From the NCBI GenBank assembly GCA_023313575.1, contig JAJTTP010000004.1, positions 1,922,001 through 1,986,000 of the forward strand: a DNA stretch of 64,000 nucleotides, read 5' to 3'. Each line of letters begins with the position of its first letter. Position 1 is the first letter of the stretch. Of the stretch, positions 38,201 through 50,627 are shown piece after piece. Source of the stretch: Eutypella sp. D-1. Taxonomy: Eukaryota; Ascomycota; Sordariomycetes; Xylariales; Diatrypaceae. Position numbers and translations under genes: made by a program. The notes below the pieces were generated by a model. The model saw nothing but the letters and a program-made list of their open reading frames with translations, was not told the DNA's origin and made no database searches.

Positions 38201-39785
38201 TTCTTCCAGAGCCTGTACCTAGATGGGGCATCGTCATCTCGGAGGGAACACTGGAAGTACCATTCGCTGGCAGAGTCGGTGAGGTGTACCCAATATGCCA
38301 CATGTATACTAGAAACGCCTACTGTTCTTTACTATACATTCACCGACTTACATATGCGTAGACGGACGTCGACACCTTTTATTCAGATCCATCTTTACTT
38401 TACCACACACCACAATACCACTACACCCACCCCCCTACTCTACCTTCTACCTGTGGTCTACACTCTCCAGTAACCCATACGAGTGTTTTAGAGCTTGAGG
38501 TCGTATCTTGTTAGACCCTGGTTGTCTTCCCCCACAGCACCTACTACGGTTACCCGAGCCACACCACACACACGCACACACACACACAACCTCTTTCTTC
38601 TACATATGCAGACAGATAACCGAATAGACGAACGAACCTAGTAACCTAGTATACACACACGCGACTCCAGCTCCACCAGTTCCTTTTGAAGAAAGGGAAA
38701 AATAACTATATTTCCAGGATTTACTCTTTTAAGATGTGATTCTGGCCTATGTACGCAAGTTCCCGGCGTGGATCCTTCAGCATCCCGGTTTCCATACCGC
38801 TTCTTCGTAGGAGAGACAGGAAGGAAGAGTAGAGAAAGAAAAGAATGACTGCTCAGAAAACACTTGGTTGGCACACATGTTATTGACATCTATCCAGCAC
38901 TCACTGACGTATTCGCCGTTTGGCGCCTCACTTCCGTTCGTTAAAGGCTTCGTTGACGAAAACCCATTCAAATTTGTATTCATTGGTTCCAAGGCCCTGA
39001 TTTCGATGCCCAATCATGTCGACAACTTGAGAGAGACCCACGCAATAAGTGAACATTTTGCCTCCTAGTCGACTTCCTTCATTTCCCCTTCACGTCCTTA
39101 GCAACGTAGGCGCCCTCAGCTTTGGTTCATATCCATCCACCTTCTTTTTTATCTCACATGTACCCCCGAGAGTGTGTTGGACTTTGTCTTTCCCACTATT
39201 TGTGCAACCCCATGAGGAACTTTCTAGGCTATCCCCAGAACTTTACTTAGATCCCGCTCTCTTCCCCAGATCGGAGATATTACGTTGTATAACAAACACA
39301 CAAAATCTTTTTTTCTTCTTCTTCTTTTCGCTCCACTTGCCTCTTCACACGGGAAGACATAAGAAAGGAGTGAGAAAGGGGGGCAAACGGGACGGCATAC
39401 GTGTTTCTAGACCAAAAGACGCCAGGAGCCTGAGTGACAGCAGAACGAACACACATACACGCACACACGCTCCTACGGATATCCGGAGACAGTTTTCAAC
39501 AAGTTCAGATTCACAAACACCGTACGAGTGGCCATAAGAGAGCGAGAGAAGAGCAAGGGCCGGCTTGTATAGTTTAACTCAACCCCGGCTTCCTCCACAT
39601 TTCTAACCCACGAGCCTGGGAGGTTCGTTTCGGCAGCAGCACTACTTACCCCTGGAGGACGCATCTTATGACAAACCGGGGAAACTTTTTCTGAAGGCAG
39701 CCAACCCTGAAAATCACTTACCCAACGGCAGACCTTTTCCCCAACACCGAAAAGAATCAAGGCGGATAACCCCCTTACCGCCACC
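29208..39785. other. 10.6-kb gene-poor region
   Basis: This is the largest stretch without a recognisable gene. The longest open frame (30614-31210, -, 198 codons) includes Trp/His-rich sequence from a short repeat and shows no domain. Other frames, such as 37109-37441 (-) and 36125-36331 (-), are unrecognised. It contains a degenerate GCTATGTT array (about 29695-29755) and a GTCCAAG array (29284-29320), both upstream of the tubulin cofactor gene. It also has a CCACYATGTG-type array (30780-30830), AGC/GCC repeats (32393-32420), CA repeats (38560-38598) and an 11-C run (37482-37492). AT-rich parts at 33000-34700 carry many TACCTAGGTA motifs. The CT-rich 39300-39350 stretch probably belongs to the Myb gene promoter or leader. 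Confidence 0.5.
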
Positions 39786-41735
39786 GTGGATATCGCCTCT
39801 CTTCTCAAGGCCTCCGACTCAGATGAGTCGTCCTCCGTGTCCCCATCCCGCCACCACCGCCAGCAAATCAGCCGATCCGCCTCAGTGCCCGCGACCGCAG
39901 CAGTAGCAGCGGTTGTCACAACGGCGTCAGCAACGGCAACAGCAGGAGTGGTCGTTGGTCCGCCATTCTACGCACATCCGGTGGCGCCTGTGGCTACGGC
40001 CCGCCTTGGATTAGCACCGGCACCGGCGCCGGCATCAGCACCAGCTACGGCGGTTGGAGTAGCGGCAGTGGGGGGAGGGGGAGGAAGAGGAAGCGGCAGC
40101 GGCGGCGGCAGTAGAGGCACAGGAACGACAGGATCAGGGGGAAGGGCGGGAGCAGCAGCGTCAGCAACAGGACCCCACGGAAAGCGCAGCATGCCGCCAC
40201 ACGCGTCGGAGTCGCCGGCGAAGAAGCAGAGCAAGTGGTCGGCCGAGGAAGATTCGCTGATCATCGAGCTCCGCGGCGGCGGGATGAAGTGGGAGGACAT
40301 CTCGAAGCGGCTGCCGGGGCGGAGCGCCATCAGCTGCCGTCTGCACTACCAGAACTACCTCGAGCGGCGGAGCGAGTGGGATGAGGAACGCAAGAACAAG
40401 CTCGCGAGACTCTATGAAAGGTAAGTCAGAATTGTTATCACATAAGTTCCCAGTTTGGACGCGGTAGGGTTTTCTGTGAAGATATAATGAAGAAATGGGA
40501 AGGAAGGTGAACAGAGCACTCTGGTCAACCGAACGAAGCTCGAAATCTCGCAGGAATTGCGTTGCAATCGTGCAGCCGATTTTTGCTTCGTCTTTGTTTT
40601 TTCCCTTCTTTTTTAAGCGCGAAAAAGGAGAGGTTAATGATTATGGCGATCCTCTGTGATCAAGAATCAGGGTGGTAGAAAGCTTGGTGTTGTGAGATTT
40701 TGTTTGGGTTTCGCTATTGAAAAGAAGCAGGAAGACCAGGAGAGTCGGAGGATTCGACATTCCTGAATTCTCCTAGATTTGTTTCCTTCTAGGCGAGGAA
40801 GTGCAAGAAGCTGACAGAAGGGGAAACTCCCAACATACAGGTTCAAACCAGAAATGTGGGCGAAGGTGGCAGAGGAGATGGCCGTTCCCTGGCGAGCTGC
40901 GGAGGCGATGCACTGGCAACTGGGCGAGCAGGAGATGGCACGCCGCGCGGGCGTAGTCCCCTTCTCGCTCACGGCGCAGAACATGGACAGTAGCCACCAT
41001 CAACAGGGGGGCGGGCACCATCGCGGATCGCCACGGGGCCACCACGGCGGACATGCCCACTCGCATTCACAGGGAAGTGTTTCATCGCGGGAGATGATCG
41101 GGCCGGGGGCGCGTTGGACTCGGGGAGACAGAAGCATACCACCGCCACCCATACCGCCTCCGGCACCACCGCCCCTGAACAGAGTCCCATACACTATGGC
41201 CCGGAGAGAGAGCAGCACTGGCGTGCCTCACCACCACCACCACCAAATGTCACCAGTGACTCATAGTCCTGCCGAGCAGCCGCAACACGTCGTCGAAAGC
41301 TACCATCCCGGAGGAGCCCCGTATCATCATGCGCACCCGCATTCTCACTCACACCATAGTCCTCATCCGCACCACCAACCTCTCAGCGGCCCACCCCTGG
41401 CTCCCATTCAGATGTCATCGCCGCGCCAGCAACCGCAGCAGCAACTTCTGCTAAATAACGGGCGGTCGGGCTCTGGGGGCGGTGGCATGCTACTCCCGGG
41501 GGTTGCAGAGCTGACGACGGGCGTTAGCCCCTACAGTACGCCCGCCTACTCGGTGGGCGGCATGGTTGGCGGAAGTCCTGCTGTGAGCCCCGGGCCATAC
41601 GGACCACCGCATCACCCACCCCCAACCGCGCCTCCGACTTTAGGTGGCAGCTCGACGAAACGCCGTAGGAGTCCGGGCTCGACATCCCCCGAAGCCAGCC
41701 GGAGACGACAACACCTCGAGCCGCGGCCGCCGTAG
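39786..41735 (+). CDS. two-repeat Myb/SANT DNA-binding protein, 2 exons, apparent GTG start
   Basis: Exons 39786-40420 and 40841-41735 (420-nt GT-AG intron) give 510 codons. It is a likely nuclear transcription factor. An Ala/Gly-rich low-complexity N-terminal part is followed by a first Myb repeat from residue about 150 (KWSAEEDSLIIELRGGGMKW, then RLPGRSAISCRLHYQNYLER). A second repeat crosses the splice junction (WDEERKNKLARLYER/FKPEMWAKVAEEM, then PWRAAEAMHW). The C-terminal 270 residues are His/Pro/Ser-rich and end in a basic segment (STKRRRSPGS). The frame is open upstream to 39711 with no ATG. The likely start is GTG at 39786, set in GCCACCGTGG and followed by DIASLLKA; the first in-frame ATG is codon 136 (40191), just before the Myb repeats. 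I cannot name the gene. Confidence 0.85.
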
Positions 41736-43995
41736 CACAGATGAATCCCGCGGCGAACGGAGCGAGGGCGGGACGCGGGAGGAAAATAGGAAGACGGGGA
41801 TTCGCCAACCGGTGTGGAAAGGAAAATATCGGTGTAGAAGAGGAAAAGAATGTGGTCCGCAGGGAAGACAATAGGACTAGGAGAGGAGTTTGTGGAGTTT
41901 GTGAGCGACTGGAAGCAAAGAGAAAGGAAGTGATGTGGGCAATTTTGACCTCGAATTCGATCACCGGCGAATTACGACACCCCTTTTTGTCCTTCCCCGG
42001 CCGACACCTTCCACTCACTTCGCTTCCCACAATACGATTTACTCGCACACTCAGGCGTAATGATGGTACGGCAGCTCTCTTTACCGTTTTCGGGTTTGTT
42101 TCATCTTTTGGTTGCATTGCTGGTTTTAACCTCCGACTGCTGTTCAACAGCCAGCACGACAACGAACAACAGAAAATACCTTCGTTCACTCAATCACATA
42201 CGCGAGCACACAGGCATACCCAACACCGCTACCTCGAAAAGAAGACGATACTGCGCCGGACCACGACGTACCTGCGCACGTACGTCCTACTCGAAGATAT
42301 ATGAATTACGACAGATGAAAGCTACCACAGATCACACTACAACTTCCGCTGCCGATGCAGAGACGACACGCAAAAGGAAAGAAGGAAAGAAAGATGAAAG
42401 CGGAAAAAAAACTAGATGTGAAGAACAACAGTTCATCAGAACGGCGTAGCATTGCATTATCGGGGGAGGAAAGAAAAAAAAAACTAGAGCGGTCAAGAGA
42501 AAAGCAGAGCAAAACAAGCGAGCATTTACAGGCGGGAAACACGGAGGGGTTATGGAAACATCTTCACTTTTTTCCCTTTTTATGATCTTTCTTTTCTTTT
42601 TCTGTTTTCTTGTTCTGGTTACGCATCAAAGAGAAGGCCAACCAGTGGTGTTTTGGGGTGGATTTAATGCCATTACGCATACCTACTTAACTCTTCCCTC
42701 TTCCGTCAACCTTACCTACCTACCTACTACTCCATCATGAAACGCAACGATACCGAATTTATCCTCTATCCTCCTGTTCACTTCACCCCTTTCATCTACA
42801 CGCCCTGCTTCACCCCACCCTCTCTATTTTACGACGAATGGAACGTGATTGACGAATTTACGCATGACAACAAATGGAAACACCAGGAAGAAAGGGATTT
42901 GTTATGGGTTGGCATCTAGAATCTTTTTACTTTGTCTTGTTTTCTTGGGATATCAACGGACCCTGAGGTGGTCTGCAAAGAGGTAAACGTACTAGCGTTT
43001 GAATGCACTCTCATCATTAATGGGGAGGGTACTCTATGTAACGTCCATAGCGGTTTTAAAGGGTATTTGGTTTTTCTTCTTTTGTATTTGGGATCCGGGA
43101 CTGTCTTGGCTAGAGCTACTCCCTGGCCTTTCTGTTTCCATTCTCTTGTTCTTCGGTTCTCCTGTGTTCTGATGAAATGTATTTCTCCCCCCTTTCCTTA
43201 TTTCGCCCTCGACTTAAAGTCTTCTCTCGTGTTGTTAAACTTTTTACTCATGATGGCAGGAGACGGTGGTGGTAATGGTCGTGGTAAAAATGCTTGGCTT
43301 TTCAACATCCTGGTGTGGGCGTTCGATACATAGGAAACGTGATGGGGAAAAAAGAAAAGACCGGCGCAGAGGAACAACAAAAGTGCTTTCTCCACTTCAC
43401 CTTCTACCCAACTAGCTTCTTTTTCTTTTTCTTACTCGCTTTTAGTCTCTCCTGTTTAATGAGCGTTTGCTCGGCTATGCCGCGGGCTAAAAATTACAGG
43501 TGACCGGACGGGATTGGGTGGTGAATAAGGGCGCCCCCTTCGAAAGGGGGGCGTGCTAAGGGCGGTGGGGGGTGTTTCTGGAGGCCCGTCCGTCAAAATG
43601 GAGTCACGGATCTCAGTTCCGTAGCCACGGGTTTCAAGTGTCCTTTTTTCCAACTTCTTATGTAACTATTTCCGAGCAGGGTCCCCTCGACCCAACGATG
43701 TTCTTCTACCCCGGCCCCACTCGGCGCCTCAGGATCACGCTGGGACCAAGGAAGAGCTGGAGTGTGATGGAATTTTGCACAGGGTGGAAGTAAAGGAAGG
43801 GCTAGGACTCGTATTCCTCTTGTTTAGCATCATATCTAATGTCTAGTTGACGAGCCGGCCTGGGAAAACAAGATAGCATGTTCTTAAAAAATATCACAAG
43901 TTTCATCACGACGTCGAAGCCGCTGTTTCTACTGTGAAGCTCTACGAACTTCACCCTACATATGCATCTCGTGGTGTCACTAACAATTTTATTGA
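41736..43995. other. convergent intergenic region
   Basis: This is the spacer between the 3' ends of the Myb gene (+) and TRM9 (-). Open frames are short, AT-leaning in the middle and unrecognised. Purine-rich AAAGGAAAG stretches occur at 42370-42510 and pyrimidine-rich stretches at 42570-42610. I see no supported gene. Confidence 0.55.
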
Positions 43996-44913
43996 TTAGG
44001 CATTTGACGGCACGGATGGCGTGAACCTCCGGCTTGCGATCACCCACCAATTATCCTTCTCGTAACCGCTCTCCAGCACCACGCCCCCAGCAGCCATGAC
44101 GTCCTCCTCGAGCTCGCCCTTCCTGTATAAATGATAATATCGCTGATATGTCCCGTCGTTTCCGTCACCGCAGCCGTCTGCTTGTCCTTCTCCGGTGACG
44201 GGGGTCTCCTGTTCACTGCCATCACCAACACTCTTCATCGCCTTCGGCCTGGGCTTCTTGGTCTTCATGACCCACGGCACGAGCTGGTCTTGATCGGCGC
44301 CTTCGTCCCAGCCGCGCCTGCTGTTCCCCTGCTCGAGCGCCCAAACGTATACCAGGGCCTTCCCGGCACTGTCCCGCAGACACTCTAGGAGCGCTCTCAC
44401 GCCTTCTACCCTACGCTCCCTCGTAGAGAGGTGGTGCACGACAGCGACGCAGATGACGAAGTCCACGCCGCCACCGCTTCCGCCGGCTCCAGCCCTGAAC
44501 GGCAAGGCCAGACCATCAGCGACGGCGACGGCCTCGCTAGCCACGGCGGCGGGCGTGGCACCGTTACCGGCGTCGTCACTCGGGCGGCCCTCCCAGGCCC
44601 TCTCGCGCGCGAGGCCCACGAGCGCGGCGCTGCGGTCGGACCCGAGGATGGCGATGTGCGGGTTAACGCCTAGGTACTTGCCGTTTCCACAGCCGACGTC
44701 GAGGCCGACAGAACCCGGGGGCTGGGCGTGCAGGAAGGCGGCCACCAGCGGCCATGGCTTGTAGCGCGTTGACGAGAAGTGCGGCGCGATCCGCTCGTAC
44801 ACGCTGTGGACGTGTCGCTCCTCGTAAGACTCTGCCCCTTCCGTCCCTGCTGCTGCTGCTGCTGCTGGTACTCCTGTCGCCGCCTCGCCTGCTTGCGCGG
44901 CCTGCTGTTGCAT
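43996..44913 (-). CDS. TRM9: tRNA wobble-uridine carboxymethyl methyltransferase TRM9
   Basis: A single exon of 305 aa. It is the SAM-dependent enzyme that, with the Trm112 partner, methylates carboxymethyl-uridine at tRNA position 34 to give mcm5U, acting after Elongator. After an Ala/Gln-rich N-terminus the conserved block begins YEERHVHSVYERIAPHFSST and RYKPWPLVAAFL. SAM motif I, LDVGCGNGKYLG, is at residues 71-82. GSDRS follows at about 91-95, DGLALPFR in the middle, then VDFVICVAVVHHLSTRERR. VYVWALEQ, the QDQLVPWV segment, YYHLYRKGEL and WWVIASRR follow in the expected order. Insertions rich in Gly/Ala (about 110-125) and Asp/Gly (about 230-255) make it slightly longer than yeast Trm9 (279 aa). 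The wybutosine gene at the right edge is another tRNA-modification gene but is 19 kb away. Confidence 0.95.
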   Translation of the reverse strand: MQQQAAQAGEAATGVPAAAAAAGTEGAESYEERHVHSVYERIAPHFSSTRYKPWPLVAAFLHAQPPGSVGLDVGCGNGKYLGVNPHIAILGSDRSAALVGLARERAWEGRPSDDAGNGATPAAVASEAVAVADGLALPFRAGAGGSGGGVDFVICVAVVHHLSTRERRVEGVRALLECLRDSAGKALVYVWALEQGNSRRGWDEGADQDQLVPWVMKTKKPRPKAMKSVGDGSEQETPVTGEGQADGCGDGNDGTYQRYYHLYRKGELEEDVMAAGGVVLESGYEKDNWWVIASRRFTPSVPSNA

Positions 44914-47521
44914 CGGGGTGAGAGGCGAATTATGCGATGACGATGGCGACGGCCGCGATGGTAGTGGCGACGATAATGACGATGATGCTCTTTCGCAGGG
45001 ATCCTTTGATTAGGTACCTACGTAGTCGTATGAGATAGTCGATGCTTGATGCAGGTTGCTGACAGACCGAACCACTCTTGCACACACCCCCTATCGACTT
45101 GGGCTGATCGTCGCAGTCAAATTCGAGGCGCTACTTCGTATGGCGGAGGTACCTATAAGGTACCACCTAATCAGATGAATATGTGGCGCAGGCGTACACA
45201 AGCAAGCAGTTGTGTAATAATCACAGACCCCCGGTGTGGCCGTATGAAAGGGGGACAAAAGAAAAATTCGATTAAAAAATTGCGGCGAGTGGGGGAGAGA
45301 CACACACACAAGGGCGACTGACTTGTACCGATTTTGTCAATTTACCAATCAATCTAAAGTCAATCTAACCCTGGGAAGGAATATTCCAGACGTGCAGGTT
45401 TTCAGGGCTGAATCAGATGCAGTCGCGTTAAGGTTCCGGCATCTACTACTACAATGACTTTGTGTGTGGTGTCTTGTCTTGTATATCTGCGGTACTGGGA
45501 TATCCTAGCCCCTGAGCTGCTTGGATAGACCTTGTCAGGTTTGTGTCTTTTGTTTTACCAGTCCAGTGAAAAAAGGGAGGGTTGGGGGGCATTAGGTTAG
45601 TTGCGGGTGATAGCGTCTGCTAATTTCTATTCTAATTTCTGTCTATTATTATCTTTCCAAATATACTGATTTAGTCATTCTCTCCGGGGCTCTTCGCTTT
45701 CACTAAAATGATTGGATGTTTTTCGTTCGCCCCCCTCCCTCCCCCCTTTTATTCCCTAATCACCGGCAACGCAACGACTGCTACCGACCAATCACGACAC
45801 AACTTTTCAGGCGGGAGACCATTATGCAGTTATCCAATGGATAACACGTATAAATCACTTCAATCGTCGATGGTTTGGTTATAGACGAAGAGCTATGAAG
45901 GGCTTAGGGGGATTGCTGAGAGTATAGCCAACAGATCGCTACATCGTATAGTACTGTGACATCCTAAAACCTATTATTCGGGTCTTGGCTCGCAGTCATG
46001 TCTCGATTGTACTCTCTACCCCTGAGTGTGTAATCCGGGCTCCCCAATGGTTCGCAAGCTACCTATATGCGACCGAGAACGAGATTTCGCAGGGTTGTCC
46101 TGTTACCAACGGCCGATTATAGGGTGGGAAGGGAGGTACCAGGACACCACGCAGAAAAAAATATACAAGCTTCATCTATCGACATTCTCTCGAGTGGGAA
46201 GGTGAGGCGTTCATTCCGTTCGGGTCGTTTGTCGAGTGGTGCCAGCGATGGCCAAAAGGGAGACTGGATATGCGTCTCCCCTAATCCCCTGCCCCTGTCG
46301 ACGCTCTGCCCACATCCCCTTTCCCTCGGTCGTAACCTATGTCTACGTGTTCTGGTGAGGGAAGCCCAGGGAGTTACTCCGTCACGACGATCTTCTCCGG
46401 GCCTTCTACTTCCACCGCGGGTCCCAGGAACCCGGTAACAGGTTCGAGACAGGACAGACACACGTCTGGATTCAAGACCCCCGTCCCACGATCGAAATCT
46501 ATGCATGTGAGCGCACACAGAGCTCAATGCGGCGGCGCATGCATGCAATTAACTGGCTGGCTGGCTGGCTGGTAATCCTGTACCTCACCAGCTCACTTGC
46601 CCAATTAGTTATATGCACCTACCCGAGACAGACATGACGTATGACGGAGATTCCTACCGTGCCGTGCCGTGCCGTGTCGTGCCGTGCTGCACCGTATCGC
46701 ACCATTATCACAGATCTCAGGGCGGGGGGGAGGGGGGCACACCAAGGGAGCGCTTCTCAGCCACCGATTCCTCCGATTTGGGAAGCTTATGATTCGTTAG
46801 TGGCGAGGTCAACGTTGTGCCTAGACTAGATTGGCCGCGCATGCCGCCCAAACGCCTTGGATAGATATATATTGGGTTTTCGAGGCTTATTTCTCGGATC
46901 GCTTTGCGAGGTACACCTACATCTTACGATTATGACGCCGCCGCGCCCCGATTCCGCTTTGCGTACATCGTCGGTCGGTATGCACGTTGGCGGGATGCTG
47001 CAGCCATCAGGCTATGTGCGAAGGGGGATACTCTGACCGTTCCACAAGACAGGACAGACAGGTCGTCATCACATCGTACGAAGGGGGTCATTACATGCAT
47101 GAGTTGCTCGGCGGGGGGGTATTTTATGATTAGTATTCAGCCCGAACACAGCTCTTGGCCAAGCCAAAGTGGTGAATTCAATGGACATATCTAGGTGTGT
47201 AGCCCAGCAGTGGTTTCGTTCCACCAATGGCGGGAACGTGTGTCTCTCGGGACTCGGATCCGAGATGACACTTGGGCTTGCCTTGGTGGCTCACACTAGT
47301 CTGAGGCTTTGCGATACCTGCCTATCTGTTGTCATCATATCTCCGTACACGGAAATCCTGGCGGGAAAGCGAAACTTCCGAGGTTTGACCCAAAAGGCTT
47401 GCAAGTTAAGCACTTCTAATGCTAAGACTAACTCTGTATCGACGTATGTGGTGCAAGCATCTAGTTGCCCTGCCTCGCCCCGTCTCATCCTCGCCTCACT
47501 TGGTCTACTGACTTAATAGGC
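44914..47521. other. intergenic region, no recognised gene
   Basis: No supported gene. It contains CTGG tetranucleotides (about 46552-46572) and GTGCC pentamers (about 46655-46690). The open frames at 46067-46438 (+) and 46117-46548 (-) overlap each other and have no recognisable domain. Confidence 0.55.
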
Positions 47522-48867
47522 TTATCGGCCACCCGTGTTCAATGGACTCTTCGGGTCATAGACGTCCGTGGTGATGAGCTCTGGGTACTTGACATCGCCC
47601 TGCCTGAGTGCCTCTTCCATGACCTCCATAATGACGATGCTCTCGGACAAGGGTAGCGTAGGGCTTTCTTTCCTACCATCTCGGAGACAACGTGCACACT
47701 CGTCGGCCTCCCAGAACATACCGTGGCCGACGTTCCGCTCCGTGTCCATGGGGATCGGGCAGTCCACGATCTCGACCGCTCCCCCGCCCTCCTTCTTCAC
47801 CACCTTGTACTTCAACGGCATGTAGGCGGGCGGGTCGACCTGAATTTCGCCTAGGGCGCCCTGGATCCTGATGGCGGGCCCCGAAGACTTCTGGCCGTCG
47901 GTGTCGGAGGCGACGCGGAGCGATGTCAGAGCGACGCCCTGGCTCCGATGCTTGGGGAACTGCAGGACGATTGTGGTGGTCTCGTCTGCCCCCGTTTTGT
48001 ATTTGTTAATGGCGGCGACTACCTTGGGTGCCTCCTTCTCGGCCTCGGGTTGCAGATGATAGAGGATTTGGAACAGCCACGTAAGGGAGTAGATGCCCAG
48101 GTCCAGCAACGCACCACCAGCTAGTTCCGGGTTGACCATCCTGTTCTCATCGGGGAAGGTCAGAGCACCGCCGGGTGCATCATTCCCAAAGGAGTTGTCG
48201 GCTAGACGGACCGCGTTAATAGGGCATTCACGTAGAATAATGGTTTACAGCGGCTAGGGTCACTCACCAATAACCCGATACACGGTCCCGATGATGCCTG
48301 ATTGCACGAGCTCTCGAATTTTGATGCTAAGCGGGAAGTATCTAGTCCAGACGGCTTCCATGAGAAAAACGCCCTTGGCACGAGCGGTATCGACGAGCTT
48401 CTTGGCCTGGGCAGCGGTCACAGTGAAGGCCTTCTCGCACAGGACATTCTTTCCGGCCTCCAAAGCCAACATAGCGTTCTGAAAATGATGGCTGTGCGGG
48501 GTAGCGACGTAGACGATGTCCACGTTTGGGTCGCTCACCAGCTCGTGGTAAGAGCCGTAAGTGGTTACGCCCTCAGGCGCATCAACCTTCTGGAGAAAGC
48601 CTTCGGCGCTCGCCTTGGAGCTAGACGAGGCCACGGCTACCAGCTTGTGCGCTACATCGTGCACATCACGGCTGGCGGGGTTGGTGAGCAGGTCCTTGGT
48701 GAAGGCTACGCAGCGCGCGCAAGAAATTAGTATATGTGTGAGGGGACTTTTGCAAGTGTGTGTGTGTGTGTGTGTGAATGTCTCATGCGATTCCGGAAGA
48801 GCTTACTCTGAGCGATGCCGCCCGTGGCCAGGATGCCCCACCTTACCGTGTACGGGGCGGACGCCAT
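47522..48867 (-). CDS. Gfo/Idh/MocA dehydrogenase, D-xylose dehydrogenase (NADP+) type, 3 exons
   Basis: Exons 48807-48867, 48268-48705 and 47522-48201 (introns 101 and 66 nt, GT-AG) give 393 codons, 392 aa. The family includes the fungal NADP-dependent D-xylose 1-dehydrogenase (xylose to xylonolactone; Trichoderma XYD1 type) and dimeric dihydrodiol dehydrogenases; the exact substrate is not readable. The Rossmann start WGILATGGIAQTF is at residues 10-22, with its last Thr formed across the first junction. VDIVYVATPHSHHFQNA follows, then the catalytic-lysine motif CEKAF (K112), MEAVWTRYFPL, and GGALLDLGIYSLTW in the C-terminal alpha/beta domain. Most relatives have EKP rather than EKA. A 21-nt GT repeat sits in intron 1. 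Neighbours are unrelated. Confidence 0.9.
48756..48776 (+). repeat. GT dinucleotide repeat inside an intron
   Basis: About ten GT units (CA on the coding strand) lie within intron 1 of the dehydrogenase gene (48706-48806). It is likely polymorphic in length. Confidence 0.95.
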
Positions 48868-50627
48868 GTTGTTTGTTTTTGAATTTCAGGTGGTAACTCC
48901 GAATAGCTAACGGAAATGTAGATGATTCTGGGCTGTGATCGCGAAATTCACACTTTGAAAATTCGAAAGTTGACGGGAACGATCGAAAATATGGTCTTGG
49001 TAGGACTGAGGGTTTCTAAGTTAGAAGTTTGCTACGAGATACTCCAAGATGGATAAATCTAATATACATATATATATATACCTAAGTATATATAACCCGC
49101 CTAATCAGGGAAAAATACCCGACTGCGTACCTACCTAGCTAAGTAGTTACTACGGAGTTTAATACCTAGTTGCCGTATGCTCGCCGTATGCGGGGTAAGT
49201 GTATCGGTTCCGTTTCTATAATGAATTCTTGGTGATGTGATAACCCCTTTAACTGCCTAGCCGACGGTCGATCTGCCCGCTGCGTCCGCCCCTTTATATC
49301 CGCGATTTGTGCGCTTAGGTGTAAGTGCCTGTGCAGTAAATCCGATACAACAACAAGTCCGATTGATACAGCTGTAGATCCCGGACGTACATGCCTCCTG
49401 AAAACTTGGCTACCACCTACTACAATGATCTAAACGAACTAAAATTCTATAAGCGTAGGCCTATAACGAAAGTGCTTAGGCAAAAGGGATTTTGTCAACA
49501 TTGGGTGCTCCCAAAAATACTGAGAACAGGGGAAATAGAAAAGGCAATAGCATCGCCGAGGTGGAATCCGACTGCGTCTAGAAAGGTGCGCTTGGTCAGG
49601 CATACTGCAACTTTGGAAGCATGGGTCATCAACGCGAAATGCATATGGATAGGTGAAATATCACATCGCAGGAGAAGTGGGAGGTTCTTCAAGTTACTCT
49701 ATCTCCCACGCGATATGAACGACACGAACTCATTGCCCAGTCAGGTGTAGGACAAAACAAGTAAGTCACCATAGCCTTATAATCACTAAAAACAAGGGCC
49801 ACTTCATTTTCTAGAACGCCCCTTTTATATTCTGAAAAAAAGTTATAGAAGTAGGATAATTCGGTTTTATATGTTTGAATAACCATTTTGTTACTATATT
49901 ATACAACTAGCAGTTATGGTTACTAGGATTCGAGTAAACTAAAACGATTATATATAGAGATACTTAGCCCACTAGTTCTATCCAGGGCCTGCCAGTCTAG
50001 AGTCAGTGTTATCTAATTCACATGAACAGAACAGAACAGCGACGATATGGCGATACAAGAATCAACCTTGTGGAGGGAGGAGAAGGAAACACCGAAGACA
50101 AGATTATAGGCAAGGGGATTTTAGAGGGAACCACATCCCCAAATTTAACACGCCCATAAAGCTGCTTCTACAGCATGAGTTGGGAACCCCGTCGTTGTTT
50201 GGCCAAGGAGTGAACGGTGAGATCGGTGGTGGGTACCGCCATGAATGGATACGAGGCCGCGATGACCCTATCTGAATGCGGGGACTCATTTACGGCACGG
50301 CACGGCTTGGAAGGGCCACCGGACCGAGACCCTCGTTATACGCAACGCTGAAGGCCGGGCCCCGGGCCTCCGATACTGCGGCATAATTCTGAAGTTACGA
50401 TGAGCCTTCCGTGGGAAAGAGGGTCCAGCGCGCTCCCGGGCGAGGGATTCGTCCGGAGGGATGGGCTATCCGTGCATAACGGCTGCGTGCCTTTGAGACG
50501 GCTGTCATCCACACACAGATACACATCTACCTCCGCTTCCACAATATCCCTTTTGATCACCTAGCTTGCACCGAGCCAGCTCCATTTACCCTCCCTTCGC
50601 AGGTCCGGACGAACCTTTCACCCCTTT
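48868..50627. other. intergenic, AT-rich in part
   Basis: No supported gene. The 49050-49100 and 49740-49990 parts are clearly AT- and TA-rich compared with the surroundings. The open frame 49391-49750 (+, 119 codons) has no recognisable domain or coding bias. No transposon features (terminal repeats, transposase motifs) are visible. Confidence 0.5.

Noticed and set aside
39473..39919. Minus-strand open frame over the 5' part of the Myb gene
   Set aside because: Mirror of the Ala-rich coding strand; no domain.
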